Below, piece by piece: positions 9,172 to 18,658 of a DNA stretch of 60,860 nt (position 1 is its first letter; the number at the start of each line of letters is the position of its first letter). The position numbers and the translations under genes were made by a program. The notes under the pieces were generated by a model. It made no database searches. It was not told where the DNA came from and saw nothing but the letters and a program-made list of their open reading frames with translations. Source of the DNA: an uncultured Porphyromonadaceae bacterium (lineage in GTDB: Bacteria > Bacteroidota > Bacteroidia > Bacteroidales > UBA11471); NCBI GenBank assembly GCA_900542765.1, contig UQOX01000016.1, forward strand, positions 1 through 60,860, given 5' to 3'.

Positions 9172-9933
9172 ATGTTTGCTCATTTCGGAATCAAAGACAT
9201 ACTCGACATTCTGATTGTCGCGACGCTGCTATACAGCTTGTATCGCCTCATGAAAGAGTCGGGGTCGATAAATATCTTCACCGGTGTCCTCATCTTCATC
9301 GGCGTGTGGGTGGTCGTCACCCGCATTCTCGACATGAAACTCATGGGCGCCATCATGGACAAGCTCATCAGCGTCGGCGTCATCATTCTGGTCATACTCT
9401 TCCACGACGAAATCAGGCAGTTCCTCGTAGAGCTGGGGTCGCACAAGCGATGGCGCTTCCTGTTCCACTTTTTCAGGCCCAACAAGGTCAAAGACGAAAC
9501 ACGCGACTACATCGCTCCGGTGGTGTATGCCTGCATCAGCCTGTCGAAAGGGAAAGTAGGCGCCCTCATCGTCATCAAGCGCGACATGCCCCTCACCGCC
9601 TACGAACAGACGGGCGACATCATCAATGCCGATGTCAATCCCCGCCTCATCGAGAACATCTTCTTCAAAAACAGCCCGTTGCACGACGGCGCCATGATTA
9701 TCGCCGACAACCGCATACGCGCAGCCGGCTGCATACTTCCCGTCTCACACAACCTCGACATACCCAAATCACTGGGTCTGCGGCACCGCGCCGCCCTGGG
9801 TATCTCGCAAGAGACCGACGCCATCGTTGTCGTCGTCTCGGAAGAGACCGGCAACATATCGGTGGCCATGAACGGGAAATTCAAACTGCGTCTCTCGACC
9901 AAGGAACTGGAACAGATTCTCACAACCGCATAA
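9172..9933 (+). CDS. cdaA: Diadenylate cyclase CdaA (c-di-AMP synthase)
   Basis: CdaA makes the second messenger c-di-AMP from two ATP. The 253-residue protein has three hydrophobic segments in the first 75 residues, then a DAC domain with the catalytic HDGA near residue 171 and the RHR motif (LRHRAALG) near residue 204. It is therefore the membrane CdaA type. The start at 9172 (MFAHFGIKDILDILIV) is two bases after the folP stop; a longer reading frame upstream is only overlap with folP. The gene continues into a glycosyltransferase 13 bases later. CdbR/GdpP-type partners are not in the window. c-di-AMP usually governs potassium, osmotic and cell-wall balance. Confidence 0.96.
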   Translation: MFAHFGIKDILDILIVATLLYSLYRLMKESGSINIFTGVLIFIGVWVVVTRILDMKLMGAIMDKLISVGVIILVILFHDEIRQFLVELGSHKRWRFLFHFFRPNKVKDETRDYIAPVVYACISLSKGKVGALIVIKRDMPLTAYEQTGDIINADVNPRLIENIFFKNSPLHDGAMIIADNRIRAAGCILPVSHNLDIPKSLGLRHRAALGISQETDAIVVVVSEETGNISVAMNGKFKLRLSTKELEQILTTA

Positions 9934-9946
9934 CCCCCACAAGACC

Positions 9947-11677
9947 ATGAAAAACCGCTCCTACATACAAACAGTGGTCGACAAGCGAGTGGCTGTCGGG
10001 CTATTCATCTGGTGGATATTCAACCTGCTGCAAGCGGCATTCACCGAGTTGGCCCATGACGAAGCCTACTACTACATGTTTGCCCAAAACCTCGACTGGG
10101 GGTATTTCGACCACCCGCCCATGACGGCACTGCTCATCTGGCTGGGAAGTTTCATCGGCGGAGAATTGGGCGTGCGCATCTTCTTCACCTTGCTGCAACC
10201 CCTCTACCTGTGGATTCTCTGGTGCATCATTCGTCCCCGTAACCCGCACCGCCGCGACGCCACCATATTCCTGGTCGTTTCGGCCGCGCTGCCCATACTC
10301 CAACTCTACGGATTCCTCGCCGTCCCCGACGTGCCGCTCATGATGACGGCCGCGCTCTTCCTGCTCTGTTACAAGCGTTTCACCGAAGACGAGTCGGTCC
10401 TGAACATGCTGTTGCTCGGCCTCTCCATGGCCCTGATGGCATACAGCAAATACCACGGAGCCCTGCTCGTGCTCTTCACGCTGCTCACCCACCCGCGGCT
10501 GTTCACCCGTCCGCGTCTCTACCTGAGCGGCATCTTCGCCCTCATGCTCATCGCCCCCCACCTATGGTGGCAACAGGCACACGACTGGCCCTCGCTGAGT
10601 TACCATCTGCACGACCGCAACGGTTCTTTCGCATGGTCGAACATCACCGAACACCTGCTCAACACGATTGCCGTATTCAACCCGCTTTTCTTCCCGCTCT
10701 ACTTCATGGCCTGGCGACGGGTGAGACCGCGCAATGCCACCGAGCGAAGCCTCATCTTCCTGCCGATATTCTTCTTTATCTTCTTCACCTTCTCGACCCT
10801 GAAAGGCCGCGTACAACCGCAATGGCTCATCATTGCCTCGTTCGGGCTCATCTACATACTCTTCTACTACCTGCGGGAATACGCCTCACGACGCGTCTTC
10901 CGCTACGCCATAACGGCCGGGTGGGTCACCCTGTTCCTGGCCTTGCTGATGCGCATCGAAATGGTTGCCAACCCGCTGGGCATACGTTTTGAGATTTTCG
11001 ACAACCGGCCTTCGTTCGAGGCCATTGCCGAGGTCGCAGACGGCCGGCCGGTCATCTTCGGCGGCAGTTACGCCGTCGCCTCCAAATACATCTTCTACAC
11101 GGGAGGCAAAGCCTTCTGCCAGCCCGACTTCTACTACCGCACCAGCCAGTGGCAATTCCGCGACGACGACACGCAAGCCTCCGGGAAAGAGGTTCTTTGG
11201 GGCACCCTCATCAAAGAGAAGCAAGCCACTCCGGCCGGCATGAACGACATAAACCTGGCCAACGGGCAGAAATTCATCTACACCGTGCTGCCCGATTTCA
11301 AACCGGTGCGCCTCGTCGACATTTACTACAACGAAGAGTTGATGCCCGATGAAACCGAGGCCGGCGACACCCTCACCTGCATACTCGGGTTTACCAACCC
11401 CTATCCCGACACGCTCACCATCGGCGAAGACAACACCCAACTGCTCCTGCTGCTCGCCGACAAGAAACTGAGAAGAGCCGTCCCGATAGACCTGCACCTC
11501 ACCCTTCCGCCCAGCAACCCCGACGAGACCATCACCCTCATGACCCGCATCAAAGCCGGCATACCGGCCGACCTGCCCGAGAGCGGTTATGACATGGGGT
11601 TTGCCATAAGCCGGGCGCCACTGGGATTCTGGTACAACTCACCCCGTCACCGCATCGAGATTCTATCCGGGAAGTAA
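9947..11677 (+). CDS. Polyprenyl-phosphate sugar-dependent glycosyltransferase, GT39/ArnT-like
   Basis: A 576-residue membrane protein with a dozen or so hydrophobic segments in its first 400 residues and a soluble, beta-rich C-terminal part. AFTELAHDEAYYYMFAQNL near residues 32-50 contains the Asp-Glu pair typical of the first periplasmic loop of GT-C enzymes of the PMT/ArnT clan, followed by DWGYFDHPPM. Such enzymes move a sugar from a polyprenyl-phosphate carrier to lipid A, protein or another glycan outside the membrane. The acceptor is unknown. It is followed after three bases by a GtrA protein, which in other bacteria is the likely flippase for the same kind of lipid-linked sugar, so the two probably act together. 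Confidence 0.88.
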   Translation: MKNRSYIQTVVDKRVAVGLFIWWIFNLLQAAFTELAHDEAYYYMFAQNLDWGYFDHPPMTALLIWLGSFIGGELGVRIFFTLLQPLYLWILWCIIRPRNPHRRDATIFLVVSAALPILQLYGFLAVPDVPLMMTAALFLLCYKRFTEDESVLNMLLLGLSMALMAYSKYHGALLVLFTLLTHPRLFTRPRLYLSGIFALMLIAPHLWWQQAHDWPSLSYHLHDRNGSFAWSNITEHLLNTIAVFNPLFFPLYFMAWRRVRPRNATERSLIFLPIFFFIFFTFSTLKGRVQPQWLIIASFGLIYILFYYLREYASRRVFRYAITAGWVTLFLALLMRIEMVANPLGIRFEIFDNRPSFEAIAEVADGRPVIFGGSYAVASKYIFYTGGKAFCQPDFYYRTSQWQFRDDDTQASGKEVLWGTLIKEKQATPAGMNDINLANGQKFIYTVLPDFKPVRLVDIYYNEELMPDETEAGDTLTCILGFTNPYPDTLTIGEDNTQLLLLLADKKLRRAVPIDLHLTLPPSNPDETITLMTRIKAGIPADLPESGYDMGFAISRAPLGFWYNSPRHRIEILSGK

Positions 11678-11680
11678 GCC

Positions 11681-12049
11681 ATGTTTTTTCAATTCATCAA
11701 ATTCTGCATTGTCGGCGGGTCGGGCGTTTTTGTCGATTTCGGCCTGACTTGGTTCTTCAAGGAGGTGTGCCACACCAACAAATATGTGGCCAACTCCATC
11801 GGCTTTATATGCGCCGCCACGAGCAACTACCTCCTGAACCGCATCTGGACCTTTGAAAGCCACGACCCCGAAATCGCCTGGCAATACGCCCGCTTTATCG
11901 GCATATCGGTCATGGGGCTCCTCATCAACAATGCCGCCATATACCTCTTCAACGACCGGCTGAAACTCAACTTCTACTTTTCGAAGCTGTTGGCCATCGG
12001 CATTGTCACGTTTTGGAACTTCTTTATGAATTACTTCTTCAATTTCTAA
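11681..12049 (+). CDS. GtrA family membrane protein
   Basis: A 122-residue protein with four membrane helices and the GtrA pattern: FIKFCIVGGSGVFVDFGLTW in the first helix, then NYLLNRIWTF after the second and a final NFFMNYFFNF. GtrA proteins are thought to flip undecaprenyl-phosphate-linked glucose or similar sugars across the inner membrane. Its start overlaps the glycosyltransferase operon closely (three-base gap), which supports joint function with that enzyme. It is the last gene of the folP-cdaA run and converges on the secreted unknown at 12101 with 51 bases between; I see no strong terminator there. Confidence 0.9.
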   Translation: MFFQFIKFCIVGGSGVFVDFGLTWFFKEVCHTNKYVANSIGFICAATSNYLLNRIWTFESHDPEIAWQYARFIGISVMGLLINNAAIYLFNDRLKLNFYFSKLLAIGIVTFWNFFMNYFFNF

Positions 12050-12100
12050 AAGGGAAGCCCCCCGGGAAACAGGTCAGGCAGGGAACAGGAGAGGCGCCGG

Positions 12101-12739
12101 TTATCGGACGCCCAAGTCTTGAAGCAGGGTTTCAAACTCAGCCACCAAGGCGGCCTGCAATTTATCGACCAGCGGATAGTCAATTTCCACCCCCTCGGGT
12201 TGCATGATTTGCACCGCCCGCCGCTCTTTCTTCGTCTGTTCCACCTCAAAAAGGAAAGGGTGCATCACCAGCGTCATGCGACGCTGCGTATCGTAAAGGC
12301 AAAGCGTGTAATCGACCGAGAGTTGCAAGGGCGGTGTCGTGTAGGAGCTTTTCATAAATGCCTGTGGCGGAATCACCGGGAACAAAGTCAACATGACCAG
12401 TTGCAACTCCTCTTCACCCTTGACAGGCCCGGGATACCCATAAGTGTGCCCATTGACTTTGACATAAGCCAAATAACGGCAGCGGGACGGATAGGACGAC
12501 AGGGAATCGGGCGAGATAAACACACTCTCTTCGAGCGAGGTGAACAACGACTCGGATTGCGACAACGCCGAAGGGAAATCACGGAGCAAAAACATCTTCG
12601 ACGAGTCGGGCGAGACCACCCCCACATACTCGACACGAGGCAGCGGCGTCTTCTTTTTCTGAGGAGAACGACGCCCCGCCATCGCCTCCCCGGCAAAAGA
12701 GAGCGACAGAATCAGTCCAAAAACAACAAACAGGCGCAT
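12101..12739 (-). CDS. Secreted protein of unknown function
   Basis: The 212-residue product opens with a signal peptide (MRLFVVFGLILSLSFAGEAMA) and a basic RRSPQKKK stretch. The rest is a mixed alpha/beta domain without a motif I recognise; recurring hydrophobic strands suggest a single globular domain. I cannot assign a function. It ends the minus-strand run rex-FAH-porU-porV-ispF, starting 15 bases after ispF. That placement makes an envelope role plausible but does not prove a link to type IX secretion. Confidence 0.75.
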   Translation of the reverse strand: MRLFVVFGLILSLSFAGEAMAGRRSPQKKKTPLPRVEYVGVVSPDSSKMFLLRDFPSALSQSESLFTSLEESVFISPDSLSSYPSRCRYLAYVKVNGHTYGYPGPVKGEEELQLVMLTLFPVIPPQAFMKSSYTTPPLQLSVDYTLCLYDTQRRMTLVMHPFLFEVEQTKKERRAVQIMQPEGVEIDYPLVDKLQAALVAEFETLLQDLGVR

Positions 12740-12754
12740 GGCGACACGACTCTT

Positions 12755-13234
12755 TCAAGGTTTTTGGAGCAACGCCACGGCATACGCCGAGATGCCCTCT
12801 TCGCGACCGGTAAATCCCAGTTTCTCGGTTGTCGTGGCTTTGATGGAAATGTCGTCGGGGTCAATCTCCATGACACGCGCGAGGGTCTCCTGCATGAGCG
12901 GAATATGGGGATTGAGTTTCGGACGTTCGGCACACACCGTCACGTCGACATTGCCTATCTCATACCCGCGCTCTCGAATGAGAGCCACCGTGTCGCGCAA
13001 CAATATCTTGCTGTCGATATTCTTATAGGCGGCCGCCGTATCGGGAAAATGGAAACCGATGTCGCGCATCGCCGCGGCGCCGAGCAAGGCATCGCAAAGG
13101 GCATGTATCAACACATCGGCGTCGGAGTGACCCAACAGCCCGAGGGTGTGGTCGATGCGTATGCCGCCCAACCACAGTTCACGGCCTTCGACCAGGCGGT
13201 GCACGTCAAAGCCCATTCCTACGCGTATTTTCAT
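12755..13234 (-). CDS. ispF: 2-C-methyl-D-erythritol 2,4-cyclodiphosphate synthase
   Basis: IspF closes the ring of CDP-methylerythritol-2-phosphate in the non-mevalonate isoprenoid pathway, releasing CMP. The 159-residue length is normal. The metal-site residues are visible in GFDVHRLVEGREL (Asp-x-His) and LLGHSDADVLIHALCDALLG (the family signature with the zinc histidine), and IKATTTEKLGFTGR forms the conserved C-terminal part. It lies 15 bases after porV. A porU-porV-ispF order is, as I recall, also found in Porphyromonas gingivalis. Confidence 0.97.
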   Translation of the reverse strand: MKIRVGMGFDVHRLVEGRELWLGGIRIDHTLGLLGHSDADVLIHALCDALLGAAAMRDIGFHFPDTAAAYKNIDSKILLRDTVALIRERGYEIGNVDVTVCAERPKLNPHIPLMQETLARVMEIDPDDISIKATTTEKLGFTGREEGISAYAVALLQKP

Positions 13235-13249
13235 TTCTTGGTCTTGTTT

Positions 13250-14479
13250 TTAGCGGCGACGGCGACCGATGAGGTCTTTGATACCGTCCATGTCAAATGA
13301 GAGGGTAAAACGCATCGTTTGGTCGAGCGGGCTGCTCTGTGCCGTGGCCAGCACATAAGCCGCATCGAGCGAAAAGACGTTCAGCGAAAAACCTGCGCCA
13401 AACGTGGCATACTGGCGATTGCCCTTGTACTTGTTTTCGTAGTAATATCCGGCCCGCACAAAGAAGCGGCGGTTGTAGGAATATTCGAGACCCGTCGAGA
13501 AATAAATTTCGCGCAGCTCCTCCTTGAATCCGCCGGGAGCATCGGTAAACGACTTGAAGATGCCGGCTATGGAACCGGTGTTGTTGAAGTCTTCCTTGGC
13601 CTGGTTGTAAGCTTCGGTGTCATATTGTTCATACCCGTCACCATCGATGTAAGTATAGTCGCTTTGGCGGGGAGCTGCCGGCACGAGCAACTTGTTGGCG
13701 TCGAAGTTGATGGAGAGGGTATTGTAGTCGTAAATCGGGAAGAGGAACGAGAAGCCGAGACGCAAGTTGGTGGGCAGGAACGAACTGTTGGTACCGCCGT
13801 CGTAAGAAACTTTCGAACCGATGTTGGAGATATTGAATCCCCACGAGAACTGGCATTCACTGCGGCCGATGATGGGATAGACCGTCTGGTAACCCGAAAT
13901 GTCGGCGGCAAAGGCGGCTGCTCCCGACATGTCTTCGGCCGACGACAAGCCCCCGAAACCCATATCGGAATAGACAAAACGGAAGACAACGCCCATCGAG
14001 AACGTCGACGACAACTTGCGGGAATAGCCCAAGTCGAGAGCCATTTCATAGGGATTGACCGTGTTTTGCAATGCGCCGCTTGTATCATAAGTGGGCACCG
14101 AACCCAGCGAGAAATAGCGCAACGAGGCGCTCAACGCCTGCAAATCGTTGCCTCCGAATTTCCAGTAGCCGGCCGCATAAGCCAAGTTGATGTCGTTTAC
14201 CAACTTACGCAACCACGGCGTGTATGAAACCGAAAAGCCGGCGCTGCTGAACGCGAAAGCATATTTCGACGGGTTCCAATACTGCGAGTTGACATCGGGG
14301 TCGGTGGCCACACCCAGATCGCCCATTGAACCGCCGCGCGCGTCGGGCGCGATATTGAGGGTGGTCACGCCCGTGGTGATGGGGTTGAACATGTCCTTCC
14401 CGTCACCATCGGCATAGACAGGGAAAACAAGGAGGGCCAGCAGACCCGAGAAAAGGAGATATTTTATCGAATGTTTCAT
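13250..14479 (-). CDS. porV: Type IX secretion outer-membrane protein PorV (LptO)
   Basis: PorV is a FadL-like 14-strand barrel that collects substrates from the Sov translocon and brings them to the PorU sortase. The 409-residue product has a signal peptide (cleavage after VYA), then the PorV hallmark MFNPITTGVTTLNIAPDARG followed by GGSMGDLGVATDPDVNSQYWNP. After that come alternating beta strands to the C terminus. It follows porU with a 48-base gap on the same strand, the order found in other T9SS bacteria. The protein looks complete. Confidence 0.95.
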   Translation of the reverse strand: MKHSIKYLLFSGLLALLVFPVYADGDGKDMFNPITTGVTTLNIAPDARGGSMGDLGVATDPDVNSQYWNPSKYAFAFSSAGFSVSYTPWLRKLVNDINLAYAAGYWKFGGNDLQALSASLRYFSLGSVPTYDTSGALQNTVNPYEMALDLGYSRKLSSTFSMGVVFRFVYSDMGFGGLSSAEDMSGAAAFAADISGYQTVYPIIGRSECQFSWGFNISNIGSKVSYDGGTNSSFLPTNLRLGFSFLFPIYDYNTLSINFDANKLLVPAAPRQSDYTYIDGDGYEQYDTEAYNQAKEDFNNTGSIAGIFKSFTDAPGGFKEELREIYFSTGLEYSYNRRFFVRAGYYYENKYKGNRQYATFGAGFSLNVFSLDAAYVLATAQSSPLDQTMRFTLSFDMDGIKDLIGRRRR

Positions 14480-14527
14480 ATTCCGTTGAGATATATCAAT
14501 ATGGTAATAACTTTCCTTTCACGATGT

Positions 14528-17500
14528 TTATTGTGGCGTAACGATGATTTTTTGAGTTTTTGTGGCTTCGCTACTTCCGTTAACAGAGATGATGGCCCGG
14601 TAGAGATAGATGCCGTCACGCACGCGGCGGCCGGCCTTGTCGGTCAGGTTCCACTCGATGGGCGACGACACCCACATCGTCGACATGGCCGTCTGCTCGG
14701 TGCTCCACACCTCACGACCCGACCAGTCGAATATCGACAGTTTTATGGTCATCAGCATGTCGGGACGGTCGTGCCGCAAATAGAAACGGGCCACATCGCT
14801 CACGGGACTCTTTTCGGGATAGAGGCTGTAAATCTGAGGTTTCAACCCTTTTTGCACGGCAAATTGCAGGGTCCGCGACGAAGAGTTGCCCTCGGTGTCC
14901 CACACGGTAAAGCGAAGCGAATGTTTCCCATCGGTAAGCGTGGGCAACTCATAGTAAACGTCACCCAGCCCGAAAGCTCCGGCCTCGGGTTGAAAATAGG
15001 AGTTGATGACATATTCCTGAGCGGGGTCGTCGTCGACACACAGCGTCATATCATGGCCGAGCCCGATGCCCGAGATGTTGATGCCTGAAGGGTCCTCGAC
15101 GCGAGCCACAAAGAGAGGCGTTTCGTTCACTTTGTCCCCCTCCTCGAAGTCCGACGTATTAAGATACATGGAATGTATCGTCGGGCCCTCATCGTCGGCC
15201 TCGGTATCGTTGTCCATGCCGCCGACCAGGAAATGGCTGTTCATGCCCTGGGCCTGCCGGCCCCGACTGTCGCAGGCATAGAGGTTGAACAATCCCGGTT
15301 CGTTGGAATAATTCAGCTCTTTCGGCATTTTGAAGGTAAATTCAAATTCTCCCCCACGCACCGAATCACGTCCCGTATACAGCATGTTGTCGCGCGTAAA
15401 GAAGGTATAGGGTGTCACCTCTCCGTTGTCGTTCCCGTTCCCGCCGGTGACCACCTCCCGCTCGGAGTCATAGAGACGGGGATAAACCAGTCCGTCGAAA
15501 TCGGGGAGCTTCTGGTCGTCGGCCGACCGCACTTCGCCCTTGACCGTCACCCACGAGCGGGCGCGGAGCAACAGGCTGTCGGCCTCGACCTCGGAGAGCA
15601 GCGTGTCGTTGATGGTCGTGACCTCCATCTTGTAAGAGGGGGCGTTAAGCCGCAAGGCCGGGTCACCAAGCAAAATGTAGTTGAGTTTGTTCATCAGCAC
15701 ATCGTTGGCATTGCTGGCCACACTGTTCTTGCCCCTACGCACGACATCGCCCAGCCGCACGACCCGGCCGTCGTCGTCGCGGTCGAAAAGGTGCTCGACA
15801 ATCGCCTTGTTGATGTAGCCGTTGGCATGGATATATACCACGCGGGTGGTCGAGATAAGGGCGATACCGCCGCCCTGGGTGTTGAGGAACAGTTCCTCGC
15901 CGCCCGAATTGGGCCGGTCATCGAAGCGGCTGAAATCGCAGGTGGCCGTAATCCACAAGGGCAGGCGCGAAACATACATGTTCGATATGTCGCTCCATTC
16001 GAGGATTTTCTCGGCCGTCCACCCCTTGGTACTACCGTGCCCCACATAATTGATAACGAGCAACCCGTCGCGTTTCAAGAGATTGAGCATCTGTTCCTTG
16101 GCATCGGGATAGGTAGCGCCCGTGGCCGCACTCACCCGATTGTAGGCATCGATGTAAAGTTTGTGGACAAAAAATTCGGGATTTTTCGTTTCGAGGATTT
16201 CGGCCAAATCTTCACTTTGCGACATGTGCGTGCCCGAGTTGCCGTCATCGGCGACCAGGCAGATGTCGTTTTTCCAATATCCGTAATCGGTGTTGGTGGC
16301 ATAGGCGATGAGCTTGTCGACCATGGCCGAGGCTTCGGCCTTGGTGCGCACGGGAAAACGGCCGATGCCGAGGTCGAGCGTCGCCCGGGAAAGGTCGGCC
16401 CCCTCGTCGTCGTGAAGGAAACCGAAGTAATCGTCGGTGACATAATTACTTCTCTCGTCGATGCTTTCGTCGGACTGGAAGGTAAGCAGGTAGCCCGAAC
16501 GGTCATAAGATGCCCACTCTTGCGTCACCCAGCGATTGTCATAGCTGCCGTCGCCCAAGAGCAACAGATACCGCGGGCGTTGCGACTCGTCGCCGGCCGC
16601 CCGGTCATAGAACATCTTCATGAAGCGGCGTATGGCCGTGGCATCGGGCGTCCCCGACGAAAACTCGTTATAGATGTGTGCGGGTTGCACCACTTGATAG
16701 GTGAGGGAGTCCTGCGCGAGATGGAACTCGCCCAAGCGAACGGCCTCGTCGCGGAAAAGCGGCGGCGCCACAATCACGAAATCGGTTGCCGCCAAAGCGT
16801 GCAGGTTCTGATTGGAAACCGTCCCGACCCAAGAGGGCGAAGGGAACGTCGCGGCAGGGTCGAAAGCCACATATTCGCGCAAGCCCGTCTGCCGGGGGAC
16901 AAACGAAACCACGCCGTCGGCATGTTCGGCCGCAATTTCCTGCGGGGCATAACCGGTCGTCACGTCCCATACGCACGGCGATGACACACCCCCGTCGCCA
17001 ATTTCATAGCGCAACCGGGAGGTCGCCGACGAACGGTGACGGAAGGCCACATATCCGTCGTAGAGGCGCAACTCGCGCTCCATATTGAGGAGGATATAAT
17101 CGAGATAGGCAGCCGAAGCGCCGTTACCGTCGAAAAGAATGCGCACGACATCGGGGTCCGCGTCATTCCGCACAAAAGAGGTTTCTATCTTGGCCTCGAC
17201 ACCGCATTTGTAGTTCTGTCCGTCGGAGTCGAGAATCGGCGATATGGAGGCATCTTTTATCTCGCCCCCGTTGATTTGCACCGAAACCGTCGAAGCCGAA
17301 GAGGTCGATTTCGCCAAAAAGACGACTTCGGCCGTCACCGGCGTAAAGGTGATGCCCGGCAGGTCGAAGGAGAACTCACGCCACGACTGGTAGAGGAAAT
17401 CTTCGCCATAAAAGTTCCGACCCATTCGCCCGGGGCTGGCCAATTCCTGTTCGTGCAACACCCGGTCATGGAACGTGGAGACCGTGAGCTGGGCCTCGGA

Positions 17501-17947
17501 CGCAGCGGCCGAGGCCACGACCTCGGGCGAGGCGGGCGCCTCAGCAAGTTGCGTGAGGAAATAATACCCATACATCGAATAGGGATTGCGCGTCCGCACA
17601 AAACGGTTGTTGCTCACATTCCAGGAAAGCACCCCCTGGGCATAGAAAAGCAACTTGGAGCCGGTGTGCAAGACGGGCACCTGAGGCAAATCGTCGACAT
17701 AAGGTTGGGAGAAATCTTCGGACAGCATGGCTCCGCCATATCCGAAAACGGCGACCCGGGAGGGATCGGAGAAGCCATACTCCCGCAACTGGTCATAAGT
17801 AAGTTGATAGATGCCCGTGTCATCGACCCGTATCTTCACCCACTGCCCCGCAGCCAACCGCGACGAGGCGGCATAACGCTCCGACGCCTGCGCCGAAACG
17901 CCTTGCCACAAAATGAGGAAGATAGCAAAGAGGATATATTTTCTCAT
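14528..17947 (-). CDS. porU: Type IX secretion sortase PorU (C25 family)
   Basis: PorU removes the C-terminal sorting domain from T9SS cargo and joins the new C terminus to anionic lipopolysaccharide. The 1139-residue product has a signal peptide ending VSAQA, an N-terminal beta region, and a gingipain-like C25 catalytic domain. The histidine lies in NYVGHGSTKGW (about residue 637) and the cysteine in ITATCDFSRFD (about residue 670). A beta-rich C-terminal part ends in a FlgD-like fold (DWSGREVWSTEQ...GIYLYRA). Both catalytic residues are intact. It lies between an FAH-family gene (36 bases upstream) and porV. Confidence 0.96.
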   Translation of the reverse strand: MRKYILFAIFLILWQGVSAQASERYAASSRLAAGQWVKIRVDDTGIYQLTYDQLREYGFSDPSRVAVFGYGGAMLSEDFSQPYVDDLPQVPVLHTGSKLLFYAQGVLSWNVSNNRFVRTRNPYSMYGYYFLTQLAEAPASPEVVASAAASEAQLTVSTFHDRVLHEQELASPGRMGRNFYGEDFLYQSWREFSFDLPGITFTPVTAEVVFLAKSTSSASTVSVQINGGEIKDASISPILDSDGQNYKCGVEAKIETSFVRNDADPDVVRILFDGNGASAAYLDYILLNMERELRLYDGYVAFRHRSSATSRLRYEIGDGGVSSPCVWDVTTGYAPQEIAAEHADGVVSFVPRQTGLREYVAFDPAATFPSPSWVGTVSNQNLHALAATDFVIVAPPLFRDEAVRLGEFHLAQDSLTYQVVQPAHIYNEFSSGTPDATAIRRFMKMFYDRAAGDESQRPRYLLLLGDGSYDNRWVTQEWASYDRSGYLLTFQSDESIDERSNYVTDDYFGFLHDDEGADLSRATLDLGIGRFPVRTKAEASAMVDKLIAYATNTDYGYWKNDICLVADDGNSGTHMSQSEDLAEILETKNPEFFVHKLYIDAYNRVSAATGATYPDAKEQMLNLLKRDGLLVINYVGHGSTKGWTAEKILEWSDISNMYVSRLPLWITATCDFSRFDDRPNSGGEELFLNTQGGGIALISTTRVVYIHANGYINKAIVEHLFDRDDDGRVVRLGDVVRRGKNSVASNANDVLMNKLNYILLGDPALRLNAPSYKMEVTTINDTLLSEVEADSLLLRARSWVTVKGEVRSADDQKLPDFDGLVYPRLYDSEREVVTGGNGNDNGEVTPYTFFTRDNMLYTGRDSVRGGEFEFTFKMPKELNYSNEPGLFNLYACDSRGRQAQGMNSHFLVGGMDNDTEADDEGPTIHSMYLNTSDFEEGDKVNETPLFVARVEDPSGINISGIGLGHDMTLCVDDDPAQEYVINSYFQPEAGAFGLGDVYYELPTLTDGKHSLRFTVWDTEGNSSSRTLQFAVQKGLKPQIYSLYPEKSPVSDVARFYLRHDRPDMLMTIKLSIFDWSGREVWSTEQTAMSTMWVSSPIEWNLTDKAGRRVRDGIYLYRAIISVNGSSEATKTQKIIVTPQ

Positions 17948-17983
17948 ACGTTCATCTCTCGGTCATTACCGGAGCAGGCACAA

Positions 17984-18601
17984 TCACCGAACGTGGAAAT
18001 CGAGCAGTTGACGTTCACCCAGGAAGCCTTGCAGATGGTCTCCGATAGCCACCGGGCCCACCCCTTCGGGGGTTCCCGTGAAAAGCAAATCGCCCATGCG
18101 CAAGGTATAGAATCGGCTGATATAGGCAATCATCTCGTCGATGGGAAATATCATATCGGCCGTGTGTCCCCGCTGCACCTCCTTCCCTCCGATACGCAGG
18201 GAGAAGTGTTGGTCTTGCACTCCCCCGGCCAACTCTTCCACCGGGACAAAATCTCCTACGACAGCCGAGCCGTCAAAACCCTTGGAGATTTCCCACGGGG
18301 AACCTTCGGCACGCAGACGGGCCTGCAAGTCGCGGGCCGTAAAGTCGATGCCCACAGTCACCGCATCGTAATAACGGTGTGCAAAACGGGGCGCCACGTT
18401 CTTACCCAGTCGTGATATACGCACAACCAGCTCGGTCTCATACTCGACCCGTTCCGAAAACGGCGGCAGGAAGAAGGGTTTCCCGTCTTTGAGCAACGCC
18501 GTGTCGGGTTTCATGAAGAGAACCGGCTCCTGAGGTAATAACGCACGATTCATCTCTTTATTGTGGCGAAGGTAATTCCACCCCACTGCAAAAATTTTCA
18601 T
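17984..18601 (-). CDS. Fumarylacetoacetate hydrolase family protein
   Basis: A 205-residue single-domain member of the FAH superfamily. The conserved pieces are KIFAVGWNYLRHNKEM at the N terminus, a PVLFMKPDTALL strand, the metal-binding YETELVVRI, GIDFTARDLQ, KGFDGSAVVG and GDLLFTGTPEGVGP. Small bacterial members act as acylpyruvate hydrolases or oxaloacetate decarboxylases/tautomerases; the exact substrate is not readable. It sits 57 bases downstream of rex and 36 bases upstream of porU on the same strand, so it may share their transcript. Confidence 0.92.
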   Translation of the reverse strand: MKIFAVGWNYLRHNKEMNRALLPQEPVLFMKPDTALLKDGKPFFLPPFSERVEYETELVVRISRLGKNVAPRFAHRYYDAVTVGIDFTARDLQARLRAEGSPWEISKGFDGSAVVGDFVPVEELAGGVQDQHFSLRIGGKEVQRGHTADMIFPIDEMIAYISRFYTLRMGDLLFTGTPEGVGPVAIGDHLQGFLGERQLLDFHVR

Positions 18602-18658
18602 ATCATGGATTTTTGAGAGGCTCGGGTGCCTGCGGGATTTTGGAAAGGAAACTACGGG

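Noticed and set aside
12119..13300. A 393-codon plus-strand frame opposite the secreted unknown and ispF
   Set aside because: It crosses two genes on the other strand, one of which (ispF) is certain.
15173..16984. A 603-codon plus-strand frame opposite porU
   Set aside because: Same kind of shadow; porU has its catalytic residues and full domain order, while the antisense product has no recognisable feature.
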